From the NCBI RefSeq assembly GCF_030271535.1, contig NZ_JASCXJ010000002.1:124001-188000 (forward strand): a stretch of 64,000 bases of DNA. Reading direction: 5' to 3'. Positions 54,922-63,582 of this stretch are shown here, piece after piece. The DNA comes from Nocardiopsis sp. ATB16-24. GTDB lineage: Bacteria; Actinomycetota; Actinomycetes; Streptosporangiales; Streptosporangiaceae. Below the pieces are notes generated by a model. The model ran no database searches. It was given only the letters and a program-made list of their open reading frames with translations, and was not told the origin of the DNA. The position numbers were made by a program, and so were the translations under genes. Every line of letters begins with the position of its first letter. The stretch's first letter is position 1.

Positions 54922-57239
54922 TGGCCCGACCCCGACTGGACACGAGCGGACTGCACGTCCTGGGCGTACGACACCACGGCCCCGGATCGGCCCGAGCCGT
55001 CCGGGCGGCCCTGGAGGAGATCGAGCCCGACGCCGTGCTGATCGAGGGACCACCGGAGGCGGACGCGCTCACCGCCCTGGTGGGCGAACTGGAACCGCCG
55101 GTGGCGCTGCTGGTCTACGCCGACACCCCCAAGGGCGGCAAGGAGCCCGCGACGGAGGGGGACGCGAGGGACAGGTGGGCGTTCTGGCCCTTCGCCACCT
55201 TCTCCCCCGAGTGGGAGGCACTGCGCTACGCGGTGACCACCGGTGTCCCGGTGCGCTTTTGCGACCTGCCCGCCGCGCACACCATCGCCGAGCGGATGGC
55301 CGAGGAACGGCACGGTGAGAACGAAGGCGCGGAGAAGGAGGGTGCGGACGACGGCGAGGTCGGCGAGCCCGAACGTGTCCGGCTGGACCCCCTCGGGGTC
55401 CTGGCCGAGGCCGCCGGTTACGACGACGCCGAACGCTGGTGGGACGACGTCATCGAGCAACGCGGCGACGGCGAACCCTCCCCGTTCCCCGCGATCGCCG
55501 ACGCCATGGCCGCCGTCCGCGCCGAGTCCGGTCCCGTACGAGGCAGGGAGGCACGTCGGGAGGCGTACATGCGCCAGACCCTGCGCGCCGTGCTCAAGGA
55601 AGGACACGAAAAGGTCGCCGTGGTCTGCGGCGCCTGGCACGCCCCCGCCCTGCGCGAGGTGTCCGACCACCCGATCAAGGACGACACCGCGCTGCTCAAA
55701 GGACTGCCCAAGGTGAAGGTCACCGCCACCTGGGTGCCCTGGACCCACGGACGTCTGGCCACGGCGAGCGGCTACGGCGCGGGTGTGGCCGCACCCGGCT
55801 GGTACCACCACCTGTTCACCGCCCCCGACCGGCCGGTGCACCGCTGGTTGACCGACGCCGCCAGGATGCTGCGCCAGGAGGGGCAGTCCGTGTCCTCCTC
55901 CCACGTCATCGAGGGGGTACGGCTGGCCGAGAGCCTCGCCGTGCTGCGCGGGCGTCCGCTCGCCGGACTGGAGGAGGTCTCCGAGGCGCTCACCGCCGTC
56001 CTCTGTGAGGGCGAACCCGTCCGGGCCGCCCTCGTCCACTCCCGGATGGCGATCGGTGAACGGCTGGGTTCGGTACCCCCGTCCACCCCCATGGTCCCCC
56101 TCCAGCGCGACCTCATCGCCGCACAGAAGCGGTTGCGGCTCAAACCCGAGGCCGTCACCCGAGACCTCGACCTGGACCTGCGCAAGGATAACCAGCGCGA
56201 ACGCGGGGTACTGCTGCACCGGCTGCGGATGCTCGGCGTGGAGTGGGGCGTTCCCCGCAGGTCGGACACGGGCAACAAGGGCACCTTCCGGGAGTCCTGG
56301 CGGCTGCGCTGGGACCCGGACATGGACGTGGCGTTGATCGAGGCCTCCCGGTGGGGCACCACCGTGGCCTCGGCCGCCACGGCCAGGGCGGTCGACCTCG
56401 CCGGAACCGCGGACCTGCCCGGGTTGACCTCGCTCACCGAGCAGTGCCTGTTCGCCGAACTGGAGCGGGCACTGCCCCGGGTGCTGTCCCTGCTCACCGA
56501 CCGCGCGGCCACCGACGGTGACATCACCCACCTGATGGCGGCGCTGCCCCCACTGGCGCGCTCGACCCGCTACGGGGACGTGCGCGGCACCGACGGCGCG
56601 CACCTGCGCGTCGTCGCAGAGCAGATCCTGCGCCGCGTGTGCGCCGGACTGGCCCCGGCGGCACACGGGCTGGACGACGACGCGGCCGCGCGGTTCGTCG
56701 GGCACATCGACGCCACGCACACCGCCGCCGCGCTGCTGGGCGGCGAGGCCGTCCAGGACTGGAACGCGGCACTGCTCTCCCTGGCCCGACGCGACACCCT
56801 GCCGGGACGGATCGCCGGACGGGTCAACCGGATGCTGGCGGACGCCGGACTGGTGGAGGCGGACGAACTGCGCCGCCGCCTCGGCCTGGCTATGTCACCG
56901 GGGGTCGACGCCGCGGGGGCCTCCGCCTGGCTTGAGGGCTTCCTCCAAGGCAGTGGTCTGATCCTGGTGCACGACCAGCGCCTGCTCGGTCTGATCGACA
57001 CCTGGCTGCTCGGCCTGCCCGAGGAGCGTTTCATCGCCGTGCTGCCGCTCCTGAGGCGCACCTTCGGGGCCTTCGACGGTCCCGAACGTCGGGAGATCGG
57101 CGCCGCGGCACTACGGCTGGGATCGGCCCCCGCCGCCGACCACACGGCCCCCGTCAGGGTGGACGTGGACACCGAACGCGCGGCCCCGGCCCTGGCCACC
57201 GCGCTGGCCGTCCTCACCGAAGGAAGGAACCGCGGATGA
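54921..57239 (+). CDS. DUF5682 family protein
   Basis: The 772-residue protein starts with LHVLGVRHHGPGSARAVR, then DAVLIEGPPEAD and, near residue 235, VAVVCGAWHAP. These patterns recall the TraB/ChaN/EreA-like (TIKI) superfamily, which contains metal-dependent hydrolases. The remainder is helical with conserved LRLKPEAVTRDLDLDLR blocks. DUF5682 is otherwise uncharacterised. ATG 54921 overlaps the MoxR stop, and its own stop overlaps the vWA start. Hydrolase activity is inference from motif resemblance. Confidence 0.8.
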   Translation: MARPRLDTSGLHVLGVRHHGPGSARAVRAALEEIEPDAVLIEGPPEADALTALVGELEPPVALLVYADTPKGGKEPATEGDARDRWAFWPFATFSPEWEALRYAVTTGVPVRFCDLPAAHTIAERMAEERHGENEGAEKEGADDGEVGEPERVRLDPLGVLAEAAGYDDAERWWDDVIEQRGDGEPSPFPAIADAMAAVRAESGPVRGREARREAYMRQTLRAVLKEGHEKVAVVCGAWHAPALREVSDHPIKDDTALLKGLPKVKVTATWVPWTHGRLATASGYGAGVAAPGWYHHLFTAPDRPVHRWLTDAARMLRQEGQSVSSSHVIEGVRLAESLAVLRGRPLAGLEEVSEALTAVLCEGEPVRAALVHSRMAIGERLGSVPPSTPMVPLQRDLIAAQKRLRLKPEAVTRDLDLDLRKDNQRERGVLLHRLRMLGVEWGVPRRSDTGNKGTFRESWRLRWDPDMDVALIEASRWGTTVASAATARAVDLAGTADLPGLTSLTEQCLFAELERALPRVLSLLTDRAATDGDITHLMAALPPLARSTRYGDVRGTDGAHLRVVAEQILRRVCAGLAPAAHGLDDDAAARFVGHIDATHTAAALLGGEAVQDWNAALLSLARRDTLPGRIAGRVNRMLADAGLVEADELRRRLGLAMSPGVDAAGASAWLEGFLQGSGLILVHDQRLLGLIDTWLLGLPEERFIAVLPLLRRTFGAFDGPERREIGAAALRLGSAPAADHTAPVRVDVDTERAAPALATALAVLTEGRNRG

Positions 57240-58396
57240 ACACCGTGGACGAACGGGAACGCCGCTGGCGCCTGGTCCTGGGCCGGGAGGCACAGTGCCC
57301 CTCGGGGCTCGGTGCCGCCGACCAGGGGATGGACGGCGCACTGGAGGCGCTGTACGACAAGGGGGCCTCCGAGTCCGGTGCCGGAGGTCGACGCCGCGCC
57401 GGCCTGGGCGGCTCGGCGCCCCGGGTGGCGCGCTGGCTGGGCGACATCCGGGAGTACTTCCCCTCCTCCGTGGTGCGGGTGATGCAGAAGGACGCCATGG
57501 ATCGGTTGGGCCTGCACCAGCTCCTGCTGGAGCCGGAGATGATGGAGGCCGTCGAACCGGACGTTCACCTGGTGGGGACACTGCTGTCCCTCAACCGGGT
57601 GATGCCCGACCAGGCCCGCGAATCCGCCCGCGCGGTGGTACGCCGGGTGGTGGAGGAGCTGGAACGCCGGGTGGCGCAGCGGACCAGGTCGCTGGTGCAG
57701 GGGGCGATCGACAGGTCGGTGCGAACCCACCGACCGCGCCGGACGGCCGACATCGACTGGAACGCGACCATCCGCCGCAACCTGGCCCACTACCTGCCCG
57801 AGCAGGGCACGATCGTGCCGCAGACCCTGGTGGGCTACGGGCGGCGCAGTCGCGGGGTGCACAAGGACGTGGTGCTGGCCATCGACCAGAGCGGTTCGAT
57901 GGCCCCCTCGGTGGTCTACGCGAGCGTGTTCGGCGCGGTCCTGGCCTCCATGAGGACCCTGCGCACGTCCCTGGTCGTGTTCGACACCGCCGTGGTGGAC
58001 CTGACCGAACAGCTGACCGACCCCGTGGAGGTGCTCTTCGGTACCCAGTTGGGCGGGGGCACGCACATCAACAAGGCCGTCGCCTACTGCCAGGGGTTGA
58101 TCACCAGGCCCAACGACTCGATCTTCGTGCTGATCAGCGACCTGTGCGAGGGCGGTGTCCGAGCGGAGATGTTGAGGAGGGTGGCCGCGATGCGGGCCGC
58201 CGGGGTCCAGGTCGTGGTACTGCTGGCGCTGTCGGACGAGGGCGCGCCGTTCTACGATCGTCGGAACGCGGCGGCGCTCGCGGAGATGGGCGTGCCGGCG
58301 TTCGCGTGTACTCCGGACGTCTTCCCCGAACTGATGGCGGCGGCCATCCAGGGGGAGCCCCTCACGTCCTGGGTCGACAAGCACCAGGACGCCTGA
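57236..58396 (+). CDS. von Willebrand factor A domain protein (CoxE/ViaA-like)
   Basis: The 386-residue protein has a helical N-terminal half and a C-terminal vWA domain with the MIDAS motif AIDQSGSM (about residues 219-226), GGGTHINKAV and ISDLCEGG, which supply the metal-coordinating Ser, Thr and Asp. vWA partners of MoxR ATPases bind targets through the MIDAS. It overlaps the DUF5682 stop by four bases and closes the operon, followed by a hairpin. Confidence 0.9.
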   Translation: MNTVDERERRWRLVLGREAQCPSGLGAADQGMDGALEALYDKGASESGAGGRRRAGLGGSAPRVARWLGDIREYFPSSVVRVMQKDAMDRLGLHQLLLEPEMMEAVEPDVHLVGTLLSLNRVMPDQARESARAVVRRVVEELERRVAQRTRSLVQGAIDRSVRTHRPRRTADIDWNATIRRNLAHYLPEQGTIVPQTLVGYGRRSRGVHKDVVLAIDQSGSMAPSVVYASVFGAVLASMRTLRTSLVVFDTAVVDLTEQLTDPVEVLFGTQLGGGTHINKAVAYCQGLITRPNDSIFVLISDLCEGGVRAEMLRRVAAMRAAGVQVVVLLALSDEGAPFYDRRNAAALAEMGVPAFACTPDVFPELMAAAIQGEPLTSWVDKHQDA

Positions 58397-58399
58397 TCG

Positions 58400-58433
58400 G
58401 GGCGGGCGGGGCCGTGGCGGTCCCCGTCCGCCC
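58400..58433 (+). terminator. Hairpin terminator after the vWA gene
   Basis: GGGCGGGCGGGG (58400-58411) pairs with CCCCGTCCGCCC (58422-58433) with one mismatch, just past the vWA stop. Confidence 0.65.
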
Positions 58434-58451
58434 TCTGACCGGCCGTGTCCG

Positions 58452-58513
58452 CCGCGACCGTGCTTGCGTGGTCGCTTTCGGCGCCGAAAGTGGCCACAGA
58501 AGCACGGTCGCGG
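58452..58513. repeat. 62-bp near-perfect inverted repeat
   Basis: Outer arms CCGCGACCGTGCTT (58452-58465) and AAGCACGGTCGCGG (58500-58513) are exact complements, and the centre CTTTCGGCGCCGAAAG (58475-58490) is a perfect palindrome. The bases between pair partly. It lies between the convergent vWA and NicX-like genes and can serve as a second terminator, but it is longer than usual. Confidence 0.8.
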
Positions 58514-58619
58514 GAAAAGGCGGGCTTGTTCGGCCGAGGGCCTCCGAGCCGCGGCGACGTTCCCGGTGTCGCGGCGGCTCTGGAGGCCCTGGCTCGGCCG
58601 GTGGTCACGGTCGGCGGTC

Positions 58620-59705
58620 CTAGACTCCGGCCTCCACCTTCGGAGAGGAGGTCTCGTCCGCCGGGAGGTCACGGTCCAGCGGAACGAGGAACTCCCCGTG
58701 GTCCATCTTCTTCACGCCGTCGACATAGAGGGTCGGTTGGAGGACGACGAGGTCCATGTGCAGGTTGCTCTCGACGGTTCCGCCGACGTCCGAGTTCGTG
58801 CCGAGCCCGAAGTGGACGGCTCCGTAGATGTTCTTGTCCTCACGCTGGCTGCCGACGATCTGCGCCTTCTTGTTCAGACCGATGGAGGCCTCGGTGGGGA
58901 ACTCGTAGGCGGACTCGTCACCGAAGTCCCGCAGGTGGTCGCGGAACCGCTTGGCGTCCCGGTGCCCCTTGATGTCGACGATCCGGCCGTTCTCGATCGT
59001 CAGCAGGATGGGCTCGTCGATCTTGCCGAGGTGGTGCATGGTGAGGTCGGCGGCGTAGACGCCGTTCGCGGTGCCCTCCACCGGAGGAACGTTGAACTCG
59101 CCACCGGGGAAGAGGCACGCGTACATGGGGCTGCCCTCGCGCCCCTCCTCGGTGCGGCGGTAGGCCTTGAACGGATCCCAATCCTGGCCGCGAAGCGGCG
59201 GGACGAAGATCCTGTTCTCGACGCTGTACTCCAGGTCGGTGCCGAAGTCCGAGGTCACGCGAGCGGTCTTGGCGCCCTCACCGAAGACGTTCTTCGCCGC
59301 GTAGTGCTTCATCGTGGCGATCTCGTGATAGTCGGCCGTCGCCGCGCCGTATTGGAACATCTCCAACGTGACCTGGCCGTCCAGGCAGATCGTGGGGATG
59401 CCGGAGGCCATGGCGGCCATGGAGGCGGGGGAGTGCAGCATCGAGGTGGAGGCCACCAGGACGTTCACGTCGGCGGTCATCATCGCCGACGCCACCACGC
59501 TCGGCGGGTCGTAGTAGTCGGCGGGACGGGGTTCGAACATGGCCAGGGTGGGCTCGGCGCCGATGTCCTCGACGATGGACATGATCGCCTGCCACACACG
59601 GGCGTCCTGCCGCGTGTCCGTGACGATGACGACCTTGTCGCCCTCCTCGACGTTGGAGGTGAAGGGGCGACGCAGGTACTTGAGCGGTCCTGTGATCATT
59701 GACAT
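58620..59705 (-). CDS. NicX/aminopeptidase-T-like metalloenzyme
   Basis: The 361-residue protein belongs to the family that unites M29 aminopeptidase-like proteins with 2,5-dihydroxypyridine 5,6-dioxygenase (NicX). The C-terminal half has AVHFGLGTNSDVGG and NLHMDLVVLQPTLYVDG, giving a His...His-x-Asp set like the iron ligands of NicX. Its place next to a P450 for aromatic acids favours a ring-cleaving or related catabolic role over peptidase activity, but this is inference. ATG 59705 has AAAGAG upstream. It follows the P450 gene by 30 bases on the same strand. Confidence 0.72.
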   Translation of the reverse strand: MSMITGPLKYLRRPFTSNVEEGDKVVIVTDTRQDARVWQAIMSIVEDIGAEPTLAMFEPRPADYYDPPSVVASAMMTADVNVLVASTSMLHSPASMAAMASGIPTICLDGQVTLEMFQYGAATADYHEIATMKHYAAKNVFGEGAKTARVTSDFGTDLEYSVENRIFVPPLRGQDWDPFKAYRRTEEGREGSPMYACLFPGGEFNVPPVEGTANGVYAADLTMHHLGKIDEPILLTIENGRIVDIKGHRDAKRFRDHLRDFGDESAYEFPTEASIGLNKKAQIVGSQREDKNIYGAVHFGLGTNSDVGGTVESNLHMDLVVLQPTLYVDGVKKMDHGEFLVPLDRDLPADETSSPKVEAGV

Positions 59706-59735
59706 TGACTGTGCTCTTTCAGGTTTCCGACGGGA

Positions 59736-60926
59736 TCACTTGCTCTTGTGGAGCTTCAGGGGGATCTTCTTCCTGCTCCGCACGACGTTGTTCAGGCGCA
59801 GTTCGGGTTCGCCGGCGAGCTCGATGGACTCGTACTCCCGCACGAGTCGGGTGAGGATGACCTCGGCCTCCAAGCGGGCGATCATCTGCCCCAGGCAACG
59901 GTGGATTCCCACACCGAAGCCCATGTGGCCCGCGGTGTTGCGGTGCGGATCGAACGTGTCGGCGTCCTCGCCCCAACGACGTGGGTCCCGGTTGGCCGAG
60001 GCCAGGGACAGAAGGACCTTCGCGTCGGCGGGGATCTCCACACCGTGCACCTCGACGGCCTGGGTGGTGGTCCGGAAGAACAGCTGCACCGGAGCGTCGT
60101 GGCGCATGGTCTCCTCGATGGCGCCCTTGACGAGTGCGGGGTCCTCCTTGAGGTCCCTCCAGTACCGAGGGTTCCTGGCGAGGGCGAGGAGCGTGTTCCC
60201 GATCAGCGCGATGGTGGTGTCGAGCCCGGCGGTGAGGACCGACCGCACCAGAAGGGCCGCCTGCTCAGCGGTGATCAGTCCCTGGTCGTGCGCCGCCCAG
60301 ATGTCGGCTCCGAAGCCCGTGTCGGCGAGGTTCTCGCGCTTACACGCCTCCTCGATCCAGGCGTGGACGGTGTCCGCGTGGCGGAAGGCGTCGTGGTAGA
60401 TCTCGTTCTTGGGACCCTCTGAGTTGAAGGCCATGAGGCCATAGAGCAGAAGGTTGTCGCGCCCGTCGGGGCGGACACCGACCGAGTCGGGGAAGACCGC
60501 GATCGGGAACGCCTCGGCGATCTCGGTGGCACCGTCGATCTCGCTCCGGTCCCCCAGCGCGGCGACGTGTTCCTCGGCCGTGGCCTCGAACTGCGCACGC
60601 AGGTTGCGGATGGCCCTCGGCGAGAAGATGCCGTTGACGATCTTGCGCATCTCGGTGTGCTGGGGCGGGTCGGCGTTGAGCAGGAGGCTCGGTTTGCGCC
60701 ATGCCTGCTCCTTGGCCGTGTCAGTGATGCCCACACCCCGGCTGGAGCAGTACGTCTCCCAGTCCGACATGGCGGCCGCGACGTCTTCATGGCGGTACAT
60801 GGACCAGAAGCCGTACTTGGTGTTCTTCACGACCGGTCCGGCGTCGCGCAGGCGAGCGTACCGATCGTACGGAGACCGGAGCAGTCCCTCCTCCCACGGG
60901 TCAGTGGGATCTTCTACAGCCAACAT
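59736..60926 (-). CDS. Cytochrome P450, CYP199A-like aromatic-acid monooxygenase
   Basis: The 396-residue P450 has the I-helix TAGLDTTIAL, EETMR (ExxR) and heme loop GFGVGIHRCLGQ (Cys344). Segments CSSRGVGITD, NADPPQHT, FFRTTTQAVEVHG and ASANRDPRRW are close to CYP199A enzymes, which hydroxylate or demethylate para-substituted benzoates. No membrane anchor is present. ATG 60926 has GGAGG six bases upstream. The divergently transcribed ferredoxin and reductase are its natural electron donors. Confidence 0.9.
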   Translation of the reverse strand: MLAVEDPTDPWEEGLLRSPYDRYARLRDAGPVVKNTKYGFWSMYRHEDVAAAMSDWETYCSSRGVGITDTAKEQAWRKPSLLLNADPPQHTEMRKIVNGIFSPRAIRNLRAQFEATAEEHVAALGDRSEIDGATEIAEAFPIAVFPDSVGVRPDGRDNLLLYGLMAFNSEGPKNEIYHDAFRHADTVHAWIEEACKRENLADTGFGADIWAAHDQGLITAEQAALLVRSVLTAGLDTTIALIGNTLLALARNPRYWRDLKEDPALVKGAIEETMRHDAPVQLFFRTTTQAVEVHGVEIPADAKVLLSLASANRDPRRWGEDADTFDPHRNTAGHMGFGVGIHRCLGQMIARLEAEVILTRLVREYESIELAGEPELRLNNVVRSRKKIPLKLHKSK

Positions 60927-60965
60927 GCGCTACCTCCATAGCGTTCTGTCAGAGCAGGCGGACGA

Positions 60966-61010
60966 TCCGTATCGTTCTGTTGTGGAATACGGACGTTCCG
61001 CAGTAAGAAC
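60966..61010. promoter_or_regulatory. Inverted repeats in the P450/ferredoxin control region
   Basis: TCCGTAT (60966-60972) is complementary to ATACGGA (60987-60993), and GTTC (60995-60998) to GAAC (61007-61010). They lie 40-85 bases before the P450 start and upstream of the ferredoxin promoter, a good place for the cluster's IclR regulator. Confidence 0.45.
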
Positions 61011-61077
61011 CATACACGTCGGTCTTGTCTGAGCGAAGACCCCGTGCGACATGCGCATACTGCACATTCTTCTCCTC

Positions 61078-61105
61078 TTGACAGCACTGTGGTCGTGGTT
61101 ACTCT
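61078..61105 (+). promoter_or_regulatory. Promoter of the ferredoxin-reductase-IclR operon
   Basis: TTGACA (61078-61083) and TACTCT (61100-61105) are 16 bases apart, a near-consensus primary sigma promoter. Transcription should start near 61112, 40 bases before the ferredoxin ATG. Confidence 0.65.
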
Positions 61106-61151
61106 TGTGGAGACCTTGCTGAACGCAACGCATGTTCTGCTTAGGAGTGAG

Positions 61152-61478
61152 ATGCAGCCCAGGATCACCTTCGTCCACCCCGACGGGACGCGGGACGACG
61201 TGGACGTCGCACCCGGGCGTTCGGTCATGGAGGCCGCCAAGATCAACCAGGTGGACGGCATCGTGGCCGAGTGCGGGGGCAACGCGATGTGCGCCACCTG
61301 CCATGTCTATGTCGCCGACGAGTGGACCGAGCGTCTGCCGGAGATCAGCATGGTCGAGGAGAGCATGCTGGAGTTCACCGCGTGTGAGCGGACCGACGCC
61401 AGCCGTCTGAGCTGCCAGATCGAGGTCACTGAAGAACTCGACGGCCTGGTCGTCGAGCTCCCCGAGGAGCAGCTGTGA
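61152..61478 (+). CDS. [2Fe-2S] ferredoxin (putidaredoxin type)
   Basis: The 108-residue ferredoxin has the cluster pattern ECGGNAMCATCHVYV plus a distal Cys in LSCQI, typical of vertebrate-type/putidaredoxin-like proteins that feed P450s. ATG 61152 follows TTAGGAGTGAG; a frame reaching 61044 is not needed. Its stop overlaps the reductase GTG. Confidence 0.93.
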   Translation: MQPRITFVHPDGTRDDVDVAPGRSVMEAAKINQVDGIVAECGGNAMCATCHVYVADEWTERLPEISMVEESMLEFTACERTDASRLSCQIEVTEELDGLVVELPEEQL

Positions 61479-62764
61479 GCGTGGACGACGTCGTGATCGT
61501 GGGCGCCGGCCACGCCGGTGTCCAGACCGCGGTCACGCTGCGCAAGCGCGGTTTCGAGGGGCGGATCAGCCTTGTCGGCGCCGACGACGAGGTGCCCTAC
61601 CAAAGGCCCCCGCTGTCGAAGACCTACCTTGAGGCCCTGGTCGGTGGCGAGGGGGCCCTCGGGGGTCTGCTGGACCTTCAACCGGAGAGCGCGTACGAGA
61701 AACTGCGCGTCCATCTCCTGCGTGGCCGCGAGGTGACGGCTCTGGACCGTGACCGTCGCCTGGTCCACACCTCCGACGGCGAGGAACTGCGTTACGACAA
61801 GCTCGTGCTCGCGACGGGGGCCCGCCCCCGCACACTGGATCCGCCGGAGGAGGTCTCCGATCGTGTCGTCCACCTCAGGACGAAGTCGGACACGGAGCGT
61901 CTGGCGCGACTGGTGGGACCCGGTGCGAAGGTCGCCGTTCTCGGCGGCGGGTTCATCGGACTGGAGGCCGCCTCCGTCCTGTCCCGGCTCGGCGTCGAGG
62001 TCCAGGTCTTCGACAACGCCCCCAGGGTCCTGAACCGTGGGCTCAGCACGCGCATGGCGGACCACCTGGTCGAACAGCACCGCCGCAACGGAGTGTCCAT
62101 CCACACGGACTGGTCGCTGGAGCGGGTGACCACGGGCGAGCACCGACCCGTGGCGCTGTTCTCGGACCGGGGGGACGGATACGAGTGCGATCTCGTCCTG
62201 ACCGGGATCGGTGTCCTGCCGGAGACCGGCCTCGCGCGTGCCGCCGGACTGACGGTGGACGACGGTGTCGTCGTGGACGGGTCCCTGCGCACCTCCGACG
62301 GCGACATCTACGCGATCGGGGACTGCGCACGGTTCCCCTCGGACCGCTCGACGGGCGGTTCCCTCCGGCTGGAGTCGGTACAGAACGCGACCGAACAGGC
62401 CAAACACGTCGGCAACGCGATCGCCACCGGCCAGGACGGTGAGTACGAGTCCGTTCCCACCTTCTGGACGGAGCACTGGGGCCTCCGGGTCCAGATGGCG
62501 GGCATCGTCGAGCCCGGGGACGAACTCGTCGTCTCCGGAGAACCGGACGAGGGCGCCTTCTCGGTGCTCGCGTTCCGCCACGGCCGCCTCGTCGCGGTCG
62601 AGTCGGTCGACCGACCGATCGATCACCTGTCCGCACGTCGGATCCTCGGCGACCGGGAGAACCTTCCGTCCGCGCGGGATCTGGACGCATACGAGTACGA
62701 CCTGACCGCGTGGTCGAAGAGGTCGCGGGAATCTTCAGTCCGAGAGGTCGTGGGCCGCACATGA
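61475..62764 (+). CDS. Ferredoxin reductase (putidaredoxin-reductase type)
   Basis: The 429-residue FAD enzyme passes electrons from NAD(P)H to the ferredoxin. FAD motif VVIVGAGHAGVQTA, VPYQRPPLSKTYL, NAD motif VAVLGGGFIGLEAAS and the second FAD region DIYAIGDCARF are visible. The GAGHAG variant replaces the more usual GAGQAG. It is coupled to the ferredoxin gene upstream and the IclR gene downstream. Confidence 0.93.
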   Translation: MSVDDVVIVGAGHAGVQTAVTLRKRGFEGRISLVGADDEVPYQRPPLSKTYLEALVGGEGALGGLLDLQPESAYEKLRVHLLRGREVTALDRDRRLVHTSDGEELRYDKLVLATGARPRTLDPPEEVSDRVVHLRTKSDTERLARLVGPGAKVAVLGGGFIGLEAASVLSRLGVEVQVFDNAPRVLNRGLSTRMADHLVEQHRRNGVSIHTDWSLERVTTGEHRPVALFSDRGDGYECDLVLTGIGVLPETGLARAAGLTVDDGVVVDGSLRTSDGDIYAIGDCARFPSDRSTGGSLRLESVQNATEQAKHVGNAIATGQDGEYESVPTFWTEHWGLRVQMAGIVEPGDELVVSGEPDEGAFSVLAFRHGRLVAVESVDRPIDHLSARRILGDRENLPSARDLDAYEYDLTAWSKRSRESSVREVVGRT

Positions 62765-63582
62765 CGCCCGAGAGCGTGAACGAGAACGGCCGGAAGCGCG
62801 ACCCCGTGGCGCGTGCCTTCCAGGTGCTCACCTACATGATCGAGCAGCCACAGATCGAGTTCGGTGTCCGTGAGATCGCCAAGGCGTGCGAGCTCCAACC
62901 CAGCACGGTCCACCGGGCCCTGGGCTCCCTGATCGAGTCGGGCGTCATCGTCCAGGACGAGGGGTCGGACAACTACCGCGTCGGCCTGGACCTGCTGCGC
63001 CTGTGGAGCCTCACCCACAAGAAGGCCGACATCCGCGGACTCGCGCGCAAGAGGTTGCAGGCCGTCGTGGAGGCCTGCAACGAGACGGTCATCCTCGGCC
63101 TGTACGACCGACGACGGCGGCAGATGCTCCGGGTGGACAGCATCGAGTCCAGCCACCCGCTCCGATACGTCTTCGACCTGTTCCAGTGGACCGAGATCTA
63201 CCGGGGCGCCTCGGGACTCTCCATCCTCGCCAACCTGCCCGACGACGAGTGCGCCGAGATCCTCGCCGCCGCCGAGAGGGCCGGCGACTCCCCGTGGCCG
63301 GGCCGAGCCCTGGCCCAGGCCGAGATCGACCGGATCCGCGAACAGGGCTACGCGGTCACCCGGGGACGGCGGATTCCCGGTGCCGTCGGTATCTCCGCGC
63401 CGATCTTCGACCACCAGAACGACGTCGTCGGCAGCTTCATCCTGACCGTCCCAGAACAGCGCATCGACGACGCGCGACTGCCCACCTACGTGGATCTGGT
63501 CGTCAAGGAGGCGTGTGCGCTCTCCAGGGACCTGGGTGCGCTCCTCGAACAGGACCGGAAGGGAGGGCCGTCGCGTGACTGA
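62761..63582 (+). CDS. IclR-family transcriptional regulator
   Basis: The 273-residue protein has an N-terminal winged helix (FGVREIAKACELQPSTVHRALGSL) and a C-terminal IclR ligand domain (LRYVFDLFQWTEIYRGASGLSIL, VGISAPIFDHQNDVVGSFIL). IclR proteins often control aromatic degradation. ATG 62761 overlaps the reductase stop. It probably binds the region 60966-61010; autoregulation through the operon is likely. Confidence 0.9.
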   Translation: MTPESVNENGRKRDPVARAFQVLTYMIEQPQIEFGVREIAKACELQPSTVHRALGSLIESGVIVQDEGSDNYRVGLDLLRLWSLTHKKADIRGLARKRLQAVVEACNETVILGLYDRRRRQMLRVDSIESSHPLRYVFDLFQWTEIYRGASGLSILANLPDDECAEILAAAERAGDSPWPGRALAQAEIDRIREQGYAVTRGRRIPGAVGISAPIFDHQNDVVGSFILTVPEQRIDDARLPTYVDLVVKEACALSRDLGALLEQDRKGGPSRD

